64,000 nucleotides of DNA from Desemzia sp. RIT 804 (lineage in GTDB: Bacteria; Bacillota; Bacilli; Lactobacillales; Carnobacteriaceae). The notes under the pieces were generated by a model, which was given only the letters and a program-made list of their open reading frames with translations, did not search any database and was not told the DNA's origin. Below are positions 40,812 through 51,388 of the stretch, piece by piece. A program made the position numbers and the translations under genes. The stretch covers positions 682,001 through 746,000 of the forward strand of contig NZ_JAFEMV010000001.1 of NCBI RefSeq assembly GCF_016892605.1, in the 5' to 3' direction. Each line of letters begins with the position of its first letter. Positions within the stretch are counted from its first letter, which is position 1.

Positions 40812-42231
40812 ATTGAAAGACCTCTTTTCTTTCGAAATTAAAGACTGCTTTGTTTTCTTCTTTAGTTTCAGTGTCTTCTTTTTCTGATTTTTCATCTTCT
40901 TTAGACTTTTCTTCTCTTAATCCGATATTCACTGCAAAGCGATTCATTTCTCTTTCAGCTTTTTCTGCTGAATCTGTCTTTGCCATATCTTTCAAAGACT
41001 GAATAGATTTTTTTGACAGTTGGTTGACAACGCTTTGCATATGTTTTTGAATCACTTCAACTTCATGTTCTGTTAATTCAGGCAGCTTGTTTTGCAAACT
41101 CATCATCACAGATTCTTTGATCTGATTATTTTTTTGGCTGAATTCGGTTAAATAAGGGACTGATTTTCTTTCTTGGAACCAGAAATTGAATTGATAGATA
41201 GCTTCTTCCAATTCTGACTTAATAAAGTTTAATTCTTTTTCTTGTAATTGATTGGAAGATTTTAATTCACTACTGATCCTATCCATATCAAATAGGAAAA
41301 TCTGTTTGTCCATCCCTAATTCTGTCTCGATATTTCGTGGAACAGAAAGATCCATCATCATTTGATTTTTTTTAGAAAAACGAATATCATTCATTTTCTT
41401 AATGACATCAGTTGTAATGATCAAATTGTTCGACTTAGTAGCTGTTATGATTCCATCAGCTTTTGCTAACGACATAGGCAAATGGCTGTAATCACCAGTA
41501 TGAAAAGTTCGAATGCTCATTTCACGTTTCTTTAAAAGATTAGACCATTCATTTAATTTAGCGACTACTTCTTGGGTTTTTTCATAATTACGGCTTGCGA
41601 TCGTTACCGATTCAGCCCCTTGGTAAACCAATGCTTTAGCTGCAGACTGAGCCATTTTTCCTGCTCCAATGATCAAAAAGCGTTTGTCAGAGAATATTTT
41701 CCATTCTTGTTTGAATAATTGCACTGCTGCTGAAGCAGCATCTCGTGATACTTGATCTATTTTGGTGACAGTGTGCATTTTTTTAGAAAAAGCTACTGCT
41801 TTGTTAAATAAAGAACTCAAGATTGGTCCAACAGTTTTTTCCATTTGAGCAATGTGATAAGCATTTTTTACTTGTCCTAATATTTGGCTTTCTCCAACAA
41901 TAGCAGAATCTAAACCTGAAGCCACATTAAATAAATGCGTAGCTGCGCTCAAGTTTGATTTTCCATAAGTCGTTGAAATCACTTGAGAGACATCATACCC
42001 TGAATAATCAGCAATGTAATGCAATAAATCGCCGTGTTTAAAAGAAGTAGGATCGACATACAAATAATATTCAGTCCGATTACAGGTAGTCAAAATAGCC
42101 ACTTCTTTTATTCCAGAGAACGAATGTATATCAGAAAGTTGTTTGTTTAAACAACTCTCTTCTATAGCGTAATTTTCTCTAATTTCAATAGGTGCACAAT
42201 GATGATTTACACCATATAATAAGATTTTCAA
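40795..42231 (-). CDS. hemA: Glutamyl-tRNA reductase
   Basis: Reduces glutamyl-tRNA to glutamate semialdehyde, first step of C5 tetrapyrrole synthesis. The catalytic Cys is in [11 protein letters not shown] (near 50), with [17 protein letters not shown], the NADPH-binding [17 protein letters not shown] and a C-terminal dimerisation helix. 478 residues, longer than usual: the last ~45 are a charged, repetitive tail ([20 protein letters not shown]) that ends inside hemL. The start is TTG, 7 nt after AAGGATG. It follows engB by 85 bp, as ysxC-hemA in Bacillus, but goes directly into hemL. Confidence 0.95.
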   Translation of the reverse strand: MKILLYGVNHHCAPIEIRENYAIEESCLNKQLSDIHSFSGIKEVAILTTCNRTEYYLYVDPTSFKHGDLLHYIADYSGYDVSQVISTTYGKSNLSAATHLFNVASGLDSAIVGESQILGQVKNAYHIAQMEKTVGPILSSLFNKAVAFSKKMHTVTKIDQVSRDAASAAVQLFKQEWKIFSDKRFLIIGAGKMAQSAAKALVYQGAESVTIASRNYEKTQEVVAKLNEWSNLLKKREMSIRTFHTGDYSHLPMSLAKADGIITATKSNNLIITTDVIKKMNDIRFSKKNQMMMDLSVPRNIETELGMDKQIFLFDMDRISSELKSSNQLQEKELNFIKSELEEAIYQFNFWFQERKSVPYLTEFSQKNNQIKESVMMSLQNKLPELTEHEVEVIQKHMQSVVNQLSKKSIQSLKDMAKTDSAEKAEREMNRFAVNIGLREEKSKEDEKSEKEDTETKEENKAVFNFERKEVFQFEKYH

Positions 42232-42316
42232 TGTTTATCATCCTTTTAATTCTTCATTCCAACGTTGTGAGTGTATTGTTTCGTCTTGATTTTACGCATG
42301 TGGTAAAGGTTTTTAT

Positions 42317-42901
42317 CTACTTGATTTTTTCTTCAATATATTTCCAAACTTCATTCATACCTAACCCTGTCTCTGAAGAGAAAGTAAGAATTTTATCTTC
42401 TGGATCTAAATCAAAGCCTTCTCTAACGATTTTTTCATGCTTATTCCATTTACTACGTGGAATTTTGTCAACTTTTGTTGCTAAAACTAACACAGGGATA
42501 TTGTAGTATTTTAAGAAATCATACATTTGAACATCATCGTTAGTTGGTGGATGTCTAAAATCAACCACACAAATTGCTAATTTCAATGTTTCTCTTTGTG
42601 TAAAGTATGTTTCAAGCATTTCGCCCCATTTTGCACGTTCCGTTTTAGAAACTTTTGCATATCCATAACCAGGTACATCTACAAAATAAAATTTCTCTTC
42701 AATTTTGTAGTAATTCAGCGTTTGCGTTTTTCCAGGCTTGCTAGATGTACGCGCCAATTTTTTACGATTGGTCATTTTATTGATAAAAGAAGACTTTCCT
42801 ACATTTGATCTTCCTGCTAAAGCAATTTCTGGAAGATTGGTTGTAGGGTACTGTTTTGGTGAAACAGCACTAATGATAAATTCTGCATTATTTACTTTCA
42901 T
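42317..42901 (-). CDS. engB: Ribosome biogenesis GTPase YsxC/EngB
   Basis: Essential 50S assembly GTPase. 194 residues. G1 [14 protein letters not shown] near 32, G2 region with the conserved Thr in [17 protein letters not shown]3 [11 protein letters not shown]4 LATKVDK, and G5 FSSETGLG. Upstream of hemA and downstream of clpX, matching the Bacillus order, though the lon genes usual between clpX and ysxC are absent here. Confidence 0.96.
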   Translation of the reverse strand: MKVNNAEFIISAVSPKQYPTTNLPEIALAGRSNVGKSSFINKMTNRKKLARTSSKPGKTQTLNYYKIEEKFYFVDVPGYGYAKVSKTERAKWGEMLETYFTQRETLKLAICVVDFRHPPTNDDVQMYDFLKYYNIPVLVLATKVDKIPRSKWNKHEKIVREGFDLDPEDKILTFSSETGLGMNEVWKYIEEKIK

Positions 42902-43194
42902 AACCTTTTAGCACACCCTTTATATATCTTACTGTAGCTCATGTTTTTTTGCTTATTTAGATTGATACACCCTGTCTAAACTAATATACAGTAATTTTTC
43001 TCTAGTTTGCAGACAACCGAAACTAGAGGCATTTCTTGTCTTAAAAATTCATTTGCCCGATAAATCCATTTCCTATTCTATCATACCTGATATTAAAATA
43101 TAATATTTAAATCCTTATTTCGCATTTTTCTAACACAAAAAAGAGATATTTGTAACACAATTGTAAAATTACGTCGTTTTCTCATTCTTTAAAA
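42902..43194. other. Gene-free region between clpX and engB with a small hairpin
   Basis: A/T-rich stretch where lonB/lonA stand in Bacillus. No gene or remnant found in any frame. One hairpin, CTCTAGTTT/AAACTAGAG (43000-43028, 9-bp stem, 11-nt loop), lies about 100 nt before engB and lacks a T-run in either direction. It may belong to the engB leader. Confidence 0.4.
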
Positions 43195-43243
43195 ACAAAA
43201 AACTACAGAAGCTCAGCCATTTTATCGGATAAGCTTCTGTAGT
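43195..43243 (-). terminator. Terminator after clpX
   Basis: 12-bp stem ACTACAGAAGCT / AGCTTCTGTAGT with an 18-nt loop, followed on the minus strand by TTTTTTGTTTTT, 20 bp after the clpX stop. Confidence 0.85.
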
Positions 43244-43262
43244 AATAAGTTTAATGAAACGA

Positions 43263-44510
43263 TTAAACTACTTTTTTGCCTTCATTATTGTAGAAAATTG
43301 CTTCAGTAGTACCTGCGACCGCTTCTTTAGTGATCACACATTTAGATACTTCTGGGCGGCTCGGCAAATCAAACATAATTTCTAACATCAAGTTTTCGAT
43401 AATTGAACGCAAACCACGAGCTCCAGTATTTCTCTCAATAGCTTGCTTGGCAATTTCGCGTAAAGCATCTTCTTCGAATTCCAATTCTACATTATCTAAT
43501 TCCATGAGTTTTTTGTATTGTTTTACCAAAGCATTCTTTGGTTCAGTCAAAATATGGATCAAATCATCTTCAGTTAATTTTTCAAGAGCAGCCATAATTG
43601 GCAAACGACCGATAAATTCGGGAATTAATCCGAATTTTAATAGATCTTCTGGGATGATTTGCTGCATAACAGATTTAGACTCGTCTACTTTTTTCTTAGA
43701 TGAGCCAAAACCAATCACTTTTTCTCCTAAACGATTTTTTACGATCGTGTCGATTCCATCAAAGGCTCCACCAACGATGAAAAGAATATTCGTTGTATCT
43801 AATTGAATAAATTCTTGTTGTGGATGTTTTCTTCCGCCTTGAGGAGGAATACTTGCAACAGTACCTTCTAAGATTTTGAGTAAAGCTTGTTGAACACCTT
43901 CACCTGATACATCACGAGTAATAGAAACATTTTCACTCTTACGAGCAATTTTATCAATTTCATCAATGTAAATGATCCCTTTTTCAGCGCGTTCAACATC
44001 AAAGTCAGCTGACTGCAACAATTTCAAGAGAATATTTTCAACATCTTCCCCAACATATCCTGCTTCTGTAAGGCTGGTTGCATCTGCAATAGCAAACGGA
44101 ACATTTAAAATACGTGCTAAGGTTTGAGCAAGGAAAGTTTTTCCTGAACCAGTAGGCCCAATCAAAGAGATATTACTTTTTTGAAGTTCAATCCCGTCCT
44201 CTTCTTTTTCACCCATATGATTTACACGTTTATAGTGATTGTATACTGCAACTGACAAAGATTTTTTTGCTTGTTCTTGACCAATTACATATTCATTTAA
44301 AATTTGTTGAATTTCTTGAGGTTTTGGTACTTCTAAGAATTCACCATAACCTGCATCACTAAATTCTTCATCTATGATCTCTTTGCATAAGTCGATGCAT
44401 TCGTTACAAATATAAACTCCAGGACCCGCAACGATTTTTTTTACTTGATCTTGCGTTTTTCCACAGAATGAACAACTTACTACTCCATTAGTTTCTTCAT
44501 CATTAAACAT
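43263..44510 (-). CDS. clpX: ATP-dependent Clp protease ATPase subunit ClpX
   Basis: AAA+ unfoldase that feeds ClpP. 415 residues. The N-terminal zinc-binding domain has CSFCGK...CNEC (near 10-37). The AAA+ core has [12 protein letters not shown] (Walker A), [10 protein letters not shown] (Walker B) and the IGF-type ClpP-docking loop (KVIGFGSS). Sensor motif [11 protein letters not shown]. The ATG at 44510 follows GAGGTG by 9 nt; the open frame extends 13 codons further up without an SD. Downstream of tig with a terminator between. No CtsR or CIRCE site seen. Confidence 0.97.
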   Translation of the reverse strand: MFNDEETNGVVSCSFCGKTQDQVKKIVAGPGVYICNECIDLCKEIIDEEFSDAGYGEFLEVPKPQEIQQILNEYVIGQEQAKKSLSVAVYNHYKRVNHMGEKEEDGIELQKSNISLIGPTGSGKTFLAQTLARILNVPFAIADATSLTEAGYVGEDVENILLKLLQSADFDVERAEKGIIYIDEIDKIARKSENVSITRDVSGEGVQQALLKILEGTVASIPPQGGRKHPQQEFIQLDTTNILFIVGGAFDGIDTIVKNRLGEKVIGFGSSKKKVDESKSVMQQIIPEDLLKFGLIPEFIGRLPIMAALEKLTEDDLIHILTEPKNALVKQYKKLMELDNVELEFEEDALREIAKQAIERNTGARGLRSIIENLMLEIMFDLPSRPEVSKCVITKEAVAGTTEAIFYNNEGKKVV

Positions 44511-44646
44511 GTTCCCATACACCTCAATTCTGTTTCCTGTTTCAATCATTGCTACTATCTATACAGTAGCACAATATTCAAACTTTTTAAATAATAGCAT
44601 AAAAAGAGTTTTAATGCTACTCACGGTAATTGCAACGAGTAAGAAA

Positions 44647-44679
44647 GGGACCAGACCAAAATACCTATGGCCCAGCCCC
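44647..44679 (-). terminator. Terminator after tig
   Basis: 12-bp stem with several G-U pairs (GGGGCTGGGCCA with TGGTCTGGTCCC on the minus strand), followed by TTTCTT. About 52 bp beyond the tig stop, before clpX. Confidence 0.6.
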
Positions 44680-44730
44680 TATACATACCAAGAGTATACC
44701 TCTTAAAAAGGTTCTAATCTGAATGCAGAA

Positions 44731-46011
44731 TTATTTTTCTACTGCAGAAGAAGTGATCAAGTCAATTGCTTTTTTCAATGAGATGTCATGTTTCAACATA
44801 TCAGGAGTCAAAGCGTTTCTTACTGCATCAGCTTCCATGCCGTACTCTTCAGAAAGGTTTTTGATTTCTTCTTCTACTTCTTCATCAGAAGGTTCAAAGT
44901 TTTCTTTTTCAACAACTGCTTCTAAAACTAAGTTTGTTTTAGTTCTGAATTCTGCATCAACTTCCATTTGTTTGTGCAAGTCTTGTTCTGTAGTACCAGT
45001 GATTTGGTAGTACATTTCAGGAGATACACCTTGTTGTTGCATATTGTTCAAGAATGATTCCATTTGACGGTGAACTTCGTCATGAACCATTGCATGTGGA
45101 AGTTCTTCGATTGTTGCGTTTTCTACAGCTTTGCGGATAGCAGCATCTTCTACAGCTTCTTCAGCTGACGCTGTTTTAGCTTCTGTTAATTGTTTTTTCA
45201 CTTTTTCTTTCAATTCGTCAAGAGTTTCAACTTCTTCATCCACATCTTTAGCGAATTCATCATCTAATTCAGGAAGTTCTTTTGCTTTAACTTCGTGAAC
45301 TTTAACGTTAAATACAGCTTCTTGACCTTTTAGATCTTCAGCTTGGTAGTCTTCTGGGAAAGTTACTTTAACTTCCACTTCGTCTTCAGCTTTTTTACCA
45401 ACTAATTGGTCTTCGAAGCCTGGAATGAATGAGTTTGAACCTAATTCAAGTGAGAAGTTTTCACCTTTTCCACCTTCAAAAGCTTCACCATCTTTGAATC
45501 CTTCAAAGTCAATAACAACAGTATCGCCATTTTCAGCTGCTTCTTCTTTTAAGACTAATTCAGCTTGAGCGCTGCGTTTGCTTTCTAAGTTTTCAACTAC
45601 TTCTTCGTCAGTTACTTCACGGTCTTGTTTTGGAACTTCAAGACCTTTATAGTCACCAAGTTGAACTTCTGGTTTTACAGATACTGTAGCTTCGATTGTC
45701 CAAGGTTTTCCAGTTTCCATGCTTTTCACATCGATTTGTGGTTGGTCAACTGGTTCAACTCCAGTTTCTGCTAAAGCAGCTTCATAAGCTTCTGGTAAGA
45801 CAGCATTCAATGCATCTTCATACAACGCTTCTTCCCCATACATTTTGTTAAACACTTTACGAGGAACTTTCCCTTTACGGAAACCTGGTACTGATAAAGT
45901 ACCTTTAACTTTATTAAAAGCTGTATCGATTCCTTGTGCTATTTGTTCTTGTGAAATTTCAAATGATAGAACACCATCATTTTTTCCTGTTTTTTCCCAT
46001 TTTGCAGTCAT
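44731..46011 (-). CDS. tig: Trigger factor
   Basis: Ribosome-bound chaperone and peptidyl-prolyl isomerase. 426 residues. The ribosome-docking motif [12 protein letters not shown] lies near 43-54. The FKBP-like domain (about 160-245) has [17 protein letters not shown]. The C-terminal helical arms have [22 protein letters not shown] precedes the ATG. Promoter visible upstream; followed by terminator and clpX. Confidence 0.97.
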   Translation of the reverse strand: MTAKWEKTGKNDGVLSFEISQEQIAQGIDTAFNKVKGTLSVPGFRKGKVPRKVFNKMYGEEALYEDALNAVLPEAYEAALAETGVEPVDQPQIDVKSMETGKPWTIEATVSVKPEVQLGDYKGLEVPKQDREVTDEEVVENLESKRSAQAELVLKEEAAENGDTVVIDFEGFKDGEAFEGGKGENFSLELGSNSFIPGFEDQLVGKKAEDEVEVKVTFPEDYQAEDLKGQEAVFNVKVHEVKAKELPELDDEFAKDVDEEVETLDELKEKVKKQLTEAKTASAEEAVEDAAIRKAVENATIEELPHAMVHDEVHRQMESFLNNMQQQGVSPEMYYQITGTTEQDLHKQMEVDAEFRTKTNLVLEAVVEKENFEPSDEEVEEEIKNLSEEYGMEADAVRNALTPDMLKHDISLKKAIDLITSSAVEK

Positions 46012-46071
46012 GTAAATTACCCTCCGAAATATTCTATTTTCATAGTCTTTTGAAGACTTGCATACTTTTTC

Positions 46072-46100
46072 ATATTACACTACTTAAGCGGTTTTGTAAA
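46072..46100 (-). promoter_or_regulatory. tig promoter
   Basis: TTTACA (46095-46100), 17-bp spacer, TAATAT (46072-46077) on the minus strand; start predicted near 46065, leader about 50 nt. Confidence 0.55.
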
Positions 46101-46178
46101 TAAAAACTGCTTTCTAATCCCTGATAAACTTGAAATACTTCTCTTTAAGACTAATTTTTTTTCATTCTTACTAAGAAG

Positions 46179-47141
46179 TTAAGTCATCATATTTTCTATT
46201 TCTGTGTTTAAGCGGTTCATCCAAATTTCCATTTTTTGACTTTTCTTATCATTTTCCATTTTATGGCTAAATAATGTGTCGTACCGTTTAAAACTTATTG
46301 AAAGCCATTCATCAGCATCTGTTATCACTTCTTCAATATAAGGATGCAACAATAGGAAATACAAATTCATTTCCTGAAGTAAGGCATGATACAATGAAGG
46401 ATTTTCATCTTCAAACTGTTCTTTTAGTACTTTGATAATATATTTTACGACTTTTTCATCCTCTAAAGAAGTTAATTTTGTCGGAGTAATAAACCGTCTT
46501 TGACTAAACCAATACAATTCAAATTCTTCATCTGTTTGATGGCCAATTAATATCTCAAGGACAGTACTTTTTACGATTTCGTTGACAAAAGGGTTTCTTA
46601 AAATACTTCTTGCTCCAAGCGCATACCATTCTTTATCTAATTCCTTCATATCTTTGACCAAGGCCGCTTGATGCTCAAAAGATTTATCTCCCATTGCCAA
46701 GATCTCTTTCAATAATTCTTGATTGTATTTCTTTTTTTCTTGTTTTTGTTTGTTTTTTTCGTATTCTAAAGCATGACTAGTAGCATTCCACATCTCTTTC
46801 GTTGAAGCAGTTAGGCTTTGTTGGGCCATTTTCTTTTGGATGATACGTTCTGCCTCAATAAACAAATGATTTTTGATTAAAATAGTTGTGTATAAATTAT
46901 AAAGGCTTTCGTCATTTTCATACAGCTTTTTTTTGTCATCTGCAATCTCTTTTGCTTGTTCGTAATCTTCAAGCTGATAGAGTGCTGATACATACATGGC
47001 GTTCACACTTGGCTCTTGATGAATGGCGTAAGCTTCTTTAAAAAATTGACACGCTTCTACCACATTGCCTTCTTGAAATGTATGAACAGCTTTTTTTAGA
47101 TATAGCTCATAATTCCTTGGAAAGTCGATTCGTTCTCCCAT
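46179..47141 (-). CDS. ysoA: TPR-repeat protein YsoA-like
   Basis: 320 residues, all helical, with TPR-like units in the first 110 residues (AVHTFQEGNVVEACQFFKEAY, ALYQLEDYEQAKEIADD, LIKNHLFIEAERII). The remainder has no motif I know. In Bacillus the TPR gene ysoA stands directly before tig, and the position here is the same, so orthology is inferred from context plus repeats. SD AAGGTG precedes the ATG. The function of YsoA is unknown. Confidence 0.7.
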   Translation of the reverse strand: MGERIDFPRNYELYLKKAVHTFQEGNVVEACQFFKEAYAIHQEPSVNAMYVSALYQLEDYEQAKEIADDKKKLYENDESLYNLYTTILIKNHLFIEAERIIQKKMAQQSLTASTKEMWNATSHALEYEKNKQKQEKKKYNQELLKEILAMGDKSFEHQAALVKDMKELDKEWYALGARSILRNPFVNEIVKSTVLEILIGHQTDEEFELYWFSQRRFITPTKLTSLEDEKVVKYIIKVLKEQFEDENPSLYHALLQEMNLYFLLLHPYIEEVITDADEWLSISFKRYDTLFSHKMENDKKSQKMEIWMNRLNTEIENMMT

Positions 47142-47300
47142 TGTTCACCTTCTTTATACCATTTTACTTACTCTAACAGATCCTCTCTTATAGACATCCT
47201 CTATTAGACAGCAATTGGTGGATATTTTACACGAGCACCTCTGCTACAACGTATAGTTTAACACAACAGATACGGTTCAGTGAATGATAACCATATAAAA

Positions 47301-47336
47301 AAAACTTACCTCTAGTATGAATAAGAGGTAAGTTTT
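47301..47336 (-). terminator. Terminator of the fab-acc operon
   Basis: 13-bp perfect stem AAAACTTACCTCT / AGAGGTAAGTTTT with a 10-nt loop and a T8 run on the minus strand, 12 bp after the accA stop. Confidence 0.9.
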
Positions 47337-47348
47337 ACTTCGATTTGT

Positions 47349-48131
47349 TTAAAACGCTCTAAATTTCTCGTAACGTTCATTGATTAATTCTGTTGAAGTT
47401 TTTTTGGAAGCTGCAGATAAAAAGTCTACTATCTCTGTTTTCAATGTCAAAAGAACCTGTTGTTGAGTCAGGTTCTCTCCCTCATGAGATTCAGGAATAA
47501 TTTTATCTATCACAGATAGATCCATTAGATCATCTGGTGTCAGCTTCATTACTTCTGCTGCTTCTTTAGCACGAGAGGCATCTTTCCAAAGAATAGATGA
47601 AAAGCCTTCAGGCGACAATACAGAATACATAGAATTTTCCATCATCCATACTTCATTTCCCATAGCCAAAGCTAAAGCTCCGCCACTTCCACCTTCTCCA
47701 AGAATAATAGAAAGGATAGGAACTTTTAATTGACTCATTTCGAGAAGATTACGTGCAATGGCTTCTCCCTGTCCTCTATCTTCTGCCTCAACCCCGCAAT
47801 ATGCTCCTGCAGTGTTGATGAAATTAATAACAGGACGATTAAATTTTTCCGCTTGTTTCATCAAACGCAATGATTTCCGATAGCCTTCAGGATGAGGAGA
47901 ACCAAAATTCCGACGAATATTTTCTTTCAAATCGTGTTCTTTTTGGTTTCCGATAACTGTAACTGCAGTACCGTTTAACGTGGCGATTCCACCAACAATG
48001 GCTTTATCATCACGGAATAAGCGGTCACCGTGTAACTCTATAAAATCTTCAAAAATTTCTGATACGATATCTAACGTATTTAAACGGGATATTTTTCGCG
48101 CGCGTTCTACGATTTCAATGGCTTTTACCAT
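47349..48131 (-). CDS. accA: Acetyl-CoA carboxylase carboxyltransferase subunit alpha
   Basis: Together with AccD transfers CO2 from biotin to acetyl-CoA, making malonyl-CoA. 260 residues, the short form usual for Lactobacillales. Key segments: [46 protein letters not shown], and [13 protein letters not shown] (oxyanion glycines). SD AAGGTG precedes the ATG. Last gene of the operon, 40 bp after accD. Confidence 0.96.
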   Translation of the reverse strand: MVKAIEIVERARKISRLNTLDIVSEIFEDFIELHGDRLFRDDKAIVGGIATLNGTAVTVIGNQKEHDLKENIRRNFGSPHPEGYRKSLRLMKQAEKFNRPVINFINTAGAYCGVEAEDRGQGEAIARNLLEMSQLKVPILSIILGEGGSGGALALAMGNEVWMMENSMYSVLSPEGFSSILWKDASRAKEAAEVMKLTPDDLMDLSVIDKIIPESHEGENLTQQQVLLTLKTEIVDFLSAASKKTSTELINERYEKFRAF

Positions 48132-48171
48132 TCAGGGCACCTTCTTTGTCAACGCTGTTTAAAAAGCTGTT

Positions 48172-49023
48172 TTATTCATGTAATTTAAGTAATGATCCCA
48201 ACATTTGCTTCAATTCGCTTCTTGGAACAATTTTATCGATGAAACCATTTTCCAAAACTGATTCAGCTAACTGAAAATCATTAGGTAGTGTTTCTTTGAT
48301 CGTTTGTTCAATGACGCGTCTTCCTGCAAATCCAACCAATGCTCTAGGTTCAGATAAAATGATGTCTCCTTGCATAGCAAAACTGGCTGTTACTCCACCT
48401 GTCGTAGGGTCTGTTAGGACTGTAATGTATAACAATCCTGACTCACTATGTCGAGCAAGAGCTCCACTTACTTTAGCCATTTGCATCAAAGAAATAATTC
48501 CTTCTTGCATTCTGGCACCACCAGAAGCAGTAAAAATAATCACAGGTAATTCTTCTTCTGTAGCTCGTTCAACGGCAAGAGTAATTTTCTCTCCGACAAT
48601 GTGACCCATACTTCCCATGATAAAAGTAGAGTCCATTACGCAAATCACTGTATTGTGACCATTTACTTCAGCTTTACCTGTAACGACCGCTTCATTCAAA
48701 CCAGATTTCGCTTGCACTTGTTGCCATTTTTCTTCATATCCAGGGAAATCTAGTGGATTTGAATGTTCCATTTCTTTATCCCATTCCTCAAAGCTGCCTT
48801 CATCCGCGATCAATCGAATCCGTTCTGTTGCACAAATTCTAAATGAATACCCGCATTCTGGACAAATTTTATCATGACCTAAATCTTTGGTATAAATTGA
48901 TTTATGACATTGAGGACATTTGGTAAACATTCCATCTGGTACAACGGGAGCCGCTGTATCTTCTGGCTGTGTTCGATCCACATGAATGGGAATGTACACT
49001 CGTTTCTTTTTAAACAGTTTCAA
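48172..49023 (-). CDS. accD: Acetyl-CoA carboxylase carboxyltransferase subunit beta
   Basis: 283 residues. The four-cysteine zinc ribbon [20 protein letters not shown]...C lies near 38-60, then the crotonase-fold core with [12 protein letters not shown] and [13 protein letters not shown]. The start is TTG (TTG AAA CTG) directly after GAGGTGATAAA. Placed between accC and accA, the fixed order of this locus. Confidence 0.96.
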   Translation of the reverse strand: MKLFKKKRVYIPIHVDRTQPEDTAAPVVPDGMFTKCPQCHKSIYTKDLGHDKICPECGYSFRICATERIRLIADEGSFEEWDKEMEHSNPLDFPGYEEKWQQVQAKSGLNEAVVTGKAEVNGHNTVICVMDSTFIMGSMGHIVGEKITLAVERATEEELPVIIFTASGGARMQEGIISLMQMAKVSGALARHSESGLLYITVLTDPTTGGVTASFAMQGDIILSEPRALVGFAGRRVIEQTIKETLPNDFQLAESVLENGFIDKIVPRSELKQMLGSLLKLHE

Positions 49024-49065
49024 TTTATCACCTCTGTAAAAAAATTCTTACTTTCTTTGATTTAC

Positions 49066-50433
49066 TTAATCTATACGAGGGACCCAATTTTTAAGGAAAT
49101 CCGTTTCTAAATAACTAGTGTCGTATTCTCCGCTAATAAAAGTCGCATCATTTAATAAATCTTCCTGAAAGAATTGATTGGTTATGATTCCTTCTATAAC
49201 AAGTTCGCCTAATGCACGTTTCATTTTAGCTATGGCTTCTTGACGATCCGCACCTTTAGTGATGATTTTAGCGATCATCGCATCATAATAAGGTGGGATT
49301 TCCGCCCCTTGGTACATAGCACTTTCCACACGCAAACCGAGACCACCTGATGGAACTAATAAATAATCTAATTTCCCTGGGGAAGGAGCAAAATTAAACG
49401 CCGGATTTTCTGCATTGATACGGCATTCGATCGTATGTCCTGTTAGTCTAACATCTTCTTGCTTCAAAGACAATTCATGACCAGAAGCAATTAAAATTTG
49501 CTGTTTGACAATATCTACTTCAGTTGCCATTTCAGTAACTGGGTGTTCCACTTGAATTCGAGTGTTCATTTCCATAAAATAATAGTTGCTATCTACATCT
49601 AATAAAAACTCAATCGTTCCAGCGTTTTGATACTGAACATATTCAGCTGCTTTTACGGCAGTTTCTCCTAGCAACTTTCTTTGTTCTTCATCTATAGCAA
49701 CGGAAGGAGATTCCTCGATGACTTTTTGGTTTTTGCGTTGTAAAGAACAATCACGTTCTCCTAAATGAATCACATTACCATGATTATCCGCTAAGATTTG
49801 AACTTCTATGTGACGAGCATGCTCAATGATTTTTTCCATATACATATCATCATTTCCAAAAGCAGCTTTAGCTTCGGATTTTGCATTCACATAAGCTGTT
49901 TCCAACTCTTCTTCATTAGCCACTCGACGCATCCCTTTACCACCGCCGCCAGCACTAGCTTTAAGCATAACAGGATAACCAAGACTTTTTGCTGCTGTTT
50001 TTGCTTCGTCCATAGAATGTATGAACCCTTCACTTCCCGGAATAACAGGAACTCCAGCTTCTATCATCAATTCTCTAGCGTTAGCTTTATCTCCCATTTG
50101 GTGAATAGTTTTTGGTTTTGGACCAATAAAAATGATATTCAACTCTTCACACATTGTTGCAAATGTACTGTTCTCAGATAAGAATCCAAAACCTGGATGA
50201 ATCGCTTGAGCTTTTGTAACCACTGCTGCACTTAATATGGATTGCATGTCCAAGTAAGAATCGGTTGCTTTTGCAGGACCAATACAAATAGCTTCATCAG
50301 CCAATTGCATGTGTAAAGCATCTCGATCCGCTTCGGAATAGACTGCGACTGTTTTGATACCCAGTTCTTGACACGCACGTATAACACGTACGGCGATCTC
50401 GCCTCTATTTGCAATTAGAATTTTGTTTAACAT
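49066..50433 (-). CDS. accC: Biotin carboxylase
   Basis: ATP-dependent carboxylation of the biotin on AccB. 455 residues. NKILIANRGEIAVRVIRAC at the N-terminus; ATP-grasp loop KASAGGGGKGMRRV (near 160-173); active-site EMNTRIQVEHPVTE. The ATG at 50433 lies 4 bp after the fabZ stop without a good SD, which suggests translational coupling. A TTG five codons earlier (50448), inside fabZ, also lacks an SD. Confidence 0.96.
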   Translation of the reverse strand: MLNKILIANRGEIAVRVIRACQELGIKTVAVYSEADRDALHMQLADEAICIGPAKATDSYLDMQSILSAAVVTKAQAIHPGFGFLSENSTFATMCEELNIIFIGPKPKTIHQMGDKANARELMIEAGVPVIPGSEGFIHSMDEAKTAAKSLGYPVMLKASAGGGGKGMRRVANEEELETAYVNAKSEAKAAFGNDDMYMEKIIEHARHIEVQILADNHGNVIHLGERDCSLQRKNQKVIEESPSVAIDEEQRKLLGETAVKAAEYVQYQNAGTIEFLLDVDSNYYFMEMNTRIQVEHPVTEMATEVDIVKQQILIASGHELSLKQEDVRLTGHTIECRINAENPAFNFAPSPGKLDYLLVPSGGLGLRVESAMYQGAEIPPYYDAMIAKIITKGADRQEAIAKMKRALGELVIEGIITNQFFQEDLLNDATFISGEYDTSYLETDFLKNWVPRID

Positions 50434-50437
50434 TGGC

Positions 50438-50869
50438 TTAACGTCCAATAATAAAAGTTAATTCGACTTCACATACTTTTTTACCGTCTACGTAAGCAAC
50501 GCCTTTACCGATTCCTGCATAATCTTTTAATTTTACAATGTCTACATGCAACATCAATTGGTCGCCTGGTTGAACTTTTTTACGAAATTTCACTTTGTTC
50601 ATTCCACCTAAGTAAGCTGTTTGACCTTTGAATCTGTCTAATGACAACAAAGGAATCGAACCTGCTTGAGCTAACGCTTCTAAGATGTAAACTCCTGGCA
50701 ATACTGGTTCCCCTGGAAAATGTCCTTGGAATACTTCCTCATTGATCGTAACGTTTTTTAACGCTACTACATGTTCTCCTGGTGTCATTTCTTCCACACG
50801 GTCAATAAAGTAAATCGGAAAACGGTTAGGGATTAGTTTTTGGATCTCAGCTATATTCATTTTAGTCAT
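50438..50869 (-). CDS. fabZ: 3-hydroxyacyl-ACP dehydratase FabZ
   Basis: Dehydrates 3-hydroxyacyl-ACP to trans-2-enoyl-ACP. 143 residues, hot-dog fold. The catalytic motif QGHFPGEPVLPGVYILEALAQ (here cited in part: HFPGEPVLPGV) carries the His and the downstream Glu. SD GGAGG precedes the ATG. Only one FabZ is in this locus. Whether it also isomerises to cis-3 for unsaturated chains (FabN-like) cannot be read from the sequence. Confidence 0.95.
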   Translation of the reverse strand: MTKMNIAEIQKLIPNRFPIYFIDRVEEMTPGEHVVALKNVTINEEVFQGHFPGEPVLPGVYILEALAQAGSIPLLSLDRFKGQTAYLGGMNKVKFRKKVQPGDQLMLHVDIVKLKDYAGIGKGVAYVDGKKVCEVELTFIIGR

Positions 50870-50911
50870 TGTTGTTCCTCCTCAAATAATGTACAGGCGA
50901 CTAAGTCAGCC

Positions 50912-51388
50912 TTAAACGATTCTGAATAACGGTTGGTTGTATTCCACAACTTGGCTGTCTTCAATCAGAATTTCAGCAATCGTTCCATCTATCTCACTCT
51001 TGATTTCGTTCATTACTTTCATAGCTTCTACAATACAAAGTGTTTCACCAACTTTTATTGAATCTCCTACTTTTTTAAATTCAGGTTTGCCCGGTTCAGG
51101 AGATAGATAAACAACTCCAACGATTGGAGACAAGATTTCTTCTCCAGCTGCAACTGGAGCATTTTCAGTTACAGTTTCAGTTACAGATTGGTAGCTGCTT
51201 TCATTGCTGTAAACCGTTCCGTTTTCAACTGGTTTAGTTGCTTCAGTTTTTGTATCTTTAGTTATTAGTTGAGAAGCAGAAGAATTTTTGCTCATTTGAA
51301 CCATTACGTTGTCCATTTGCAAATGAAATTCTTTTAGAGAAGACTGATCAACCAAATGCAACAACTCTTTTACTTGGTTAAAGTCCAT
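50912..51388 (-). CDS. accB: Biotin carboxyl carrier protein
   Basis: 158 residues. The N-terminal helical part (1-40) and a low-complexity T/E/V linker (40-80) precede the biotinyl domain (85-158), with the biotinylation motif VEAMKVMNEI (Lys near 124). The ATG directly abuts the fabF stop, indicating coupling. Confidence 0.96.
   Translation of the reverse strand: MDFNQVKELLHLVDQSSLKEFHLQMDNVMVQMSKNSSASQLITKDTKTEATKPVENGTVYSNESSYQSVTETVTENAPVAAGEEILSPIVGVVYLSPEPGKPEFKKVGDSIKVGETLCIVEAMKVMNEIKSEIDGTIAEILIEDSQVVEYNQPLFRIV

Noticed and set aside
40812-40895. Longer N-terminus for HemL beginning with a lysine-rich stretch
   Set aside because: It reads the charged hemA tail in another frame; the TTG at 40811 has a good SD and gives the canonical HemL N-terminus and length.
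44511-44730. CtsR or CIRCE operator before clpX
   Set aside because: No GGTCAAA repeat or TTAGCACTC inverted repeat could be found in this region.
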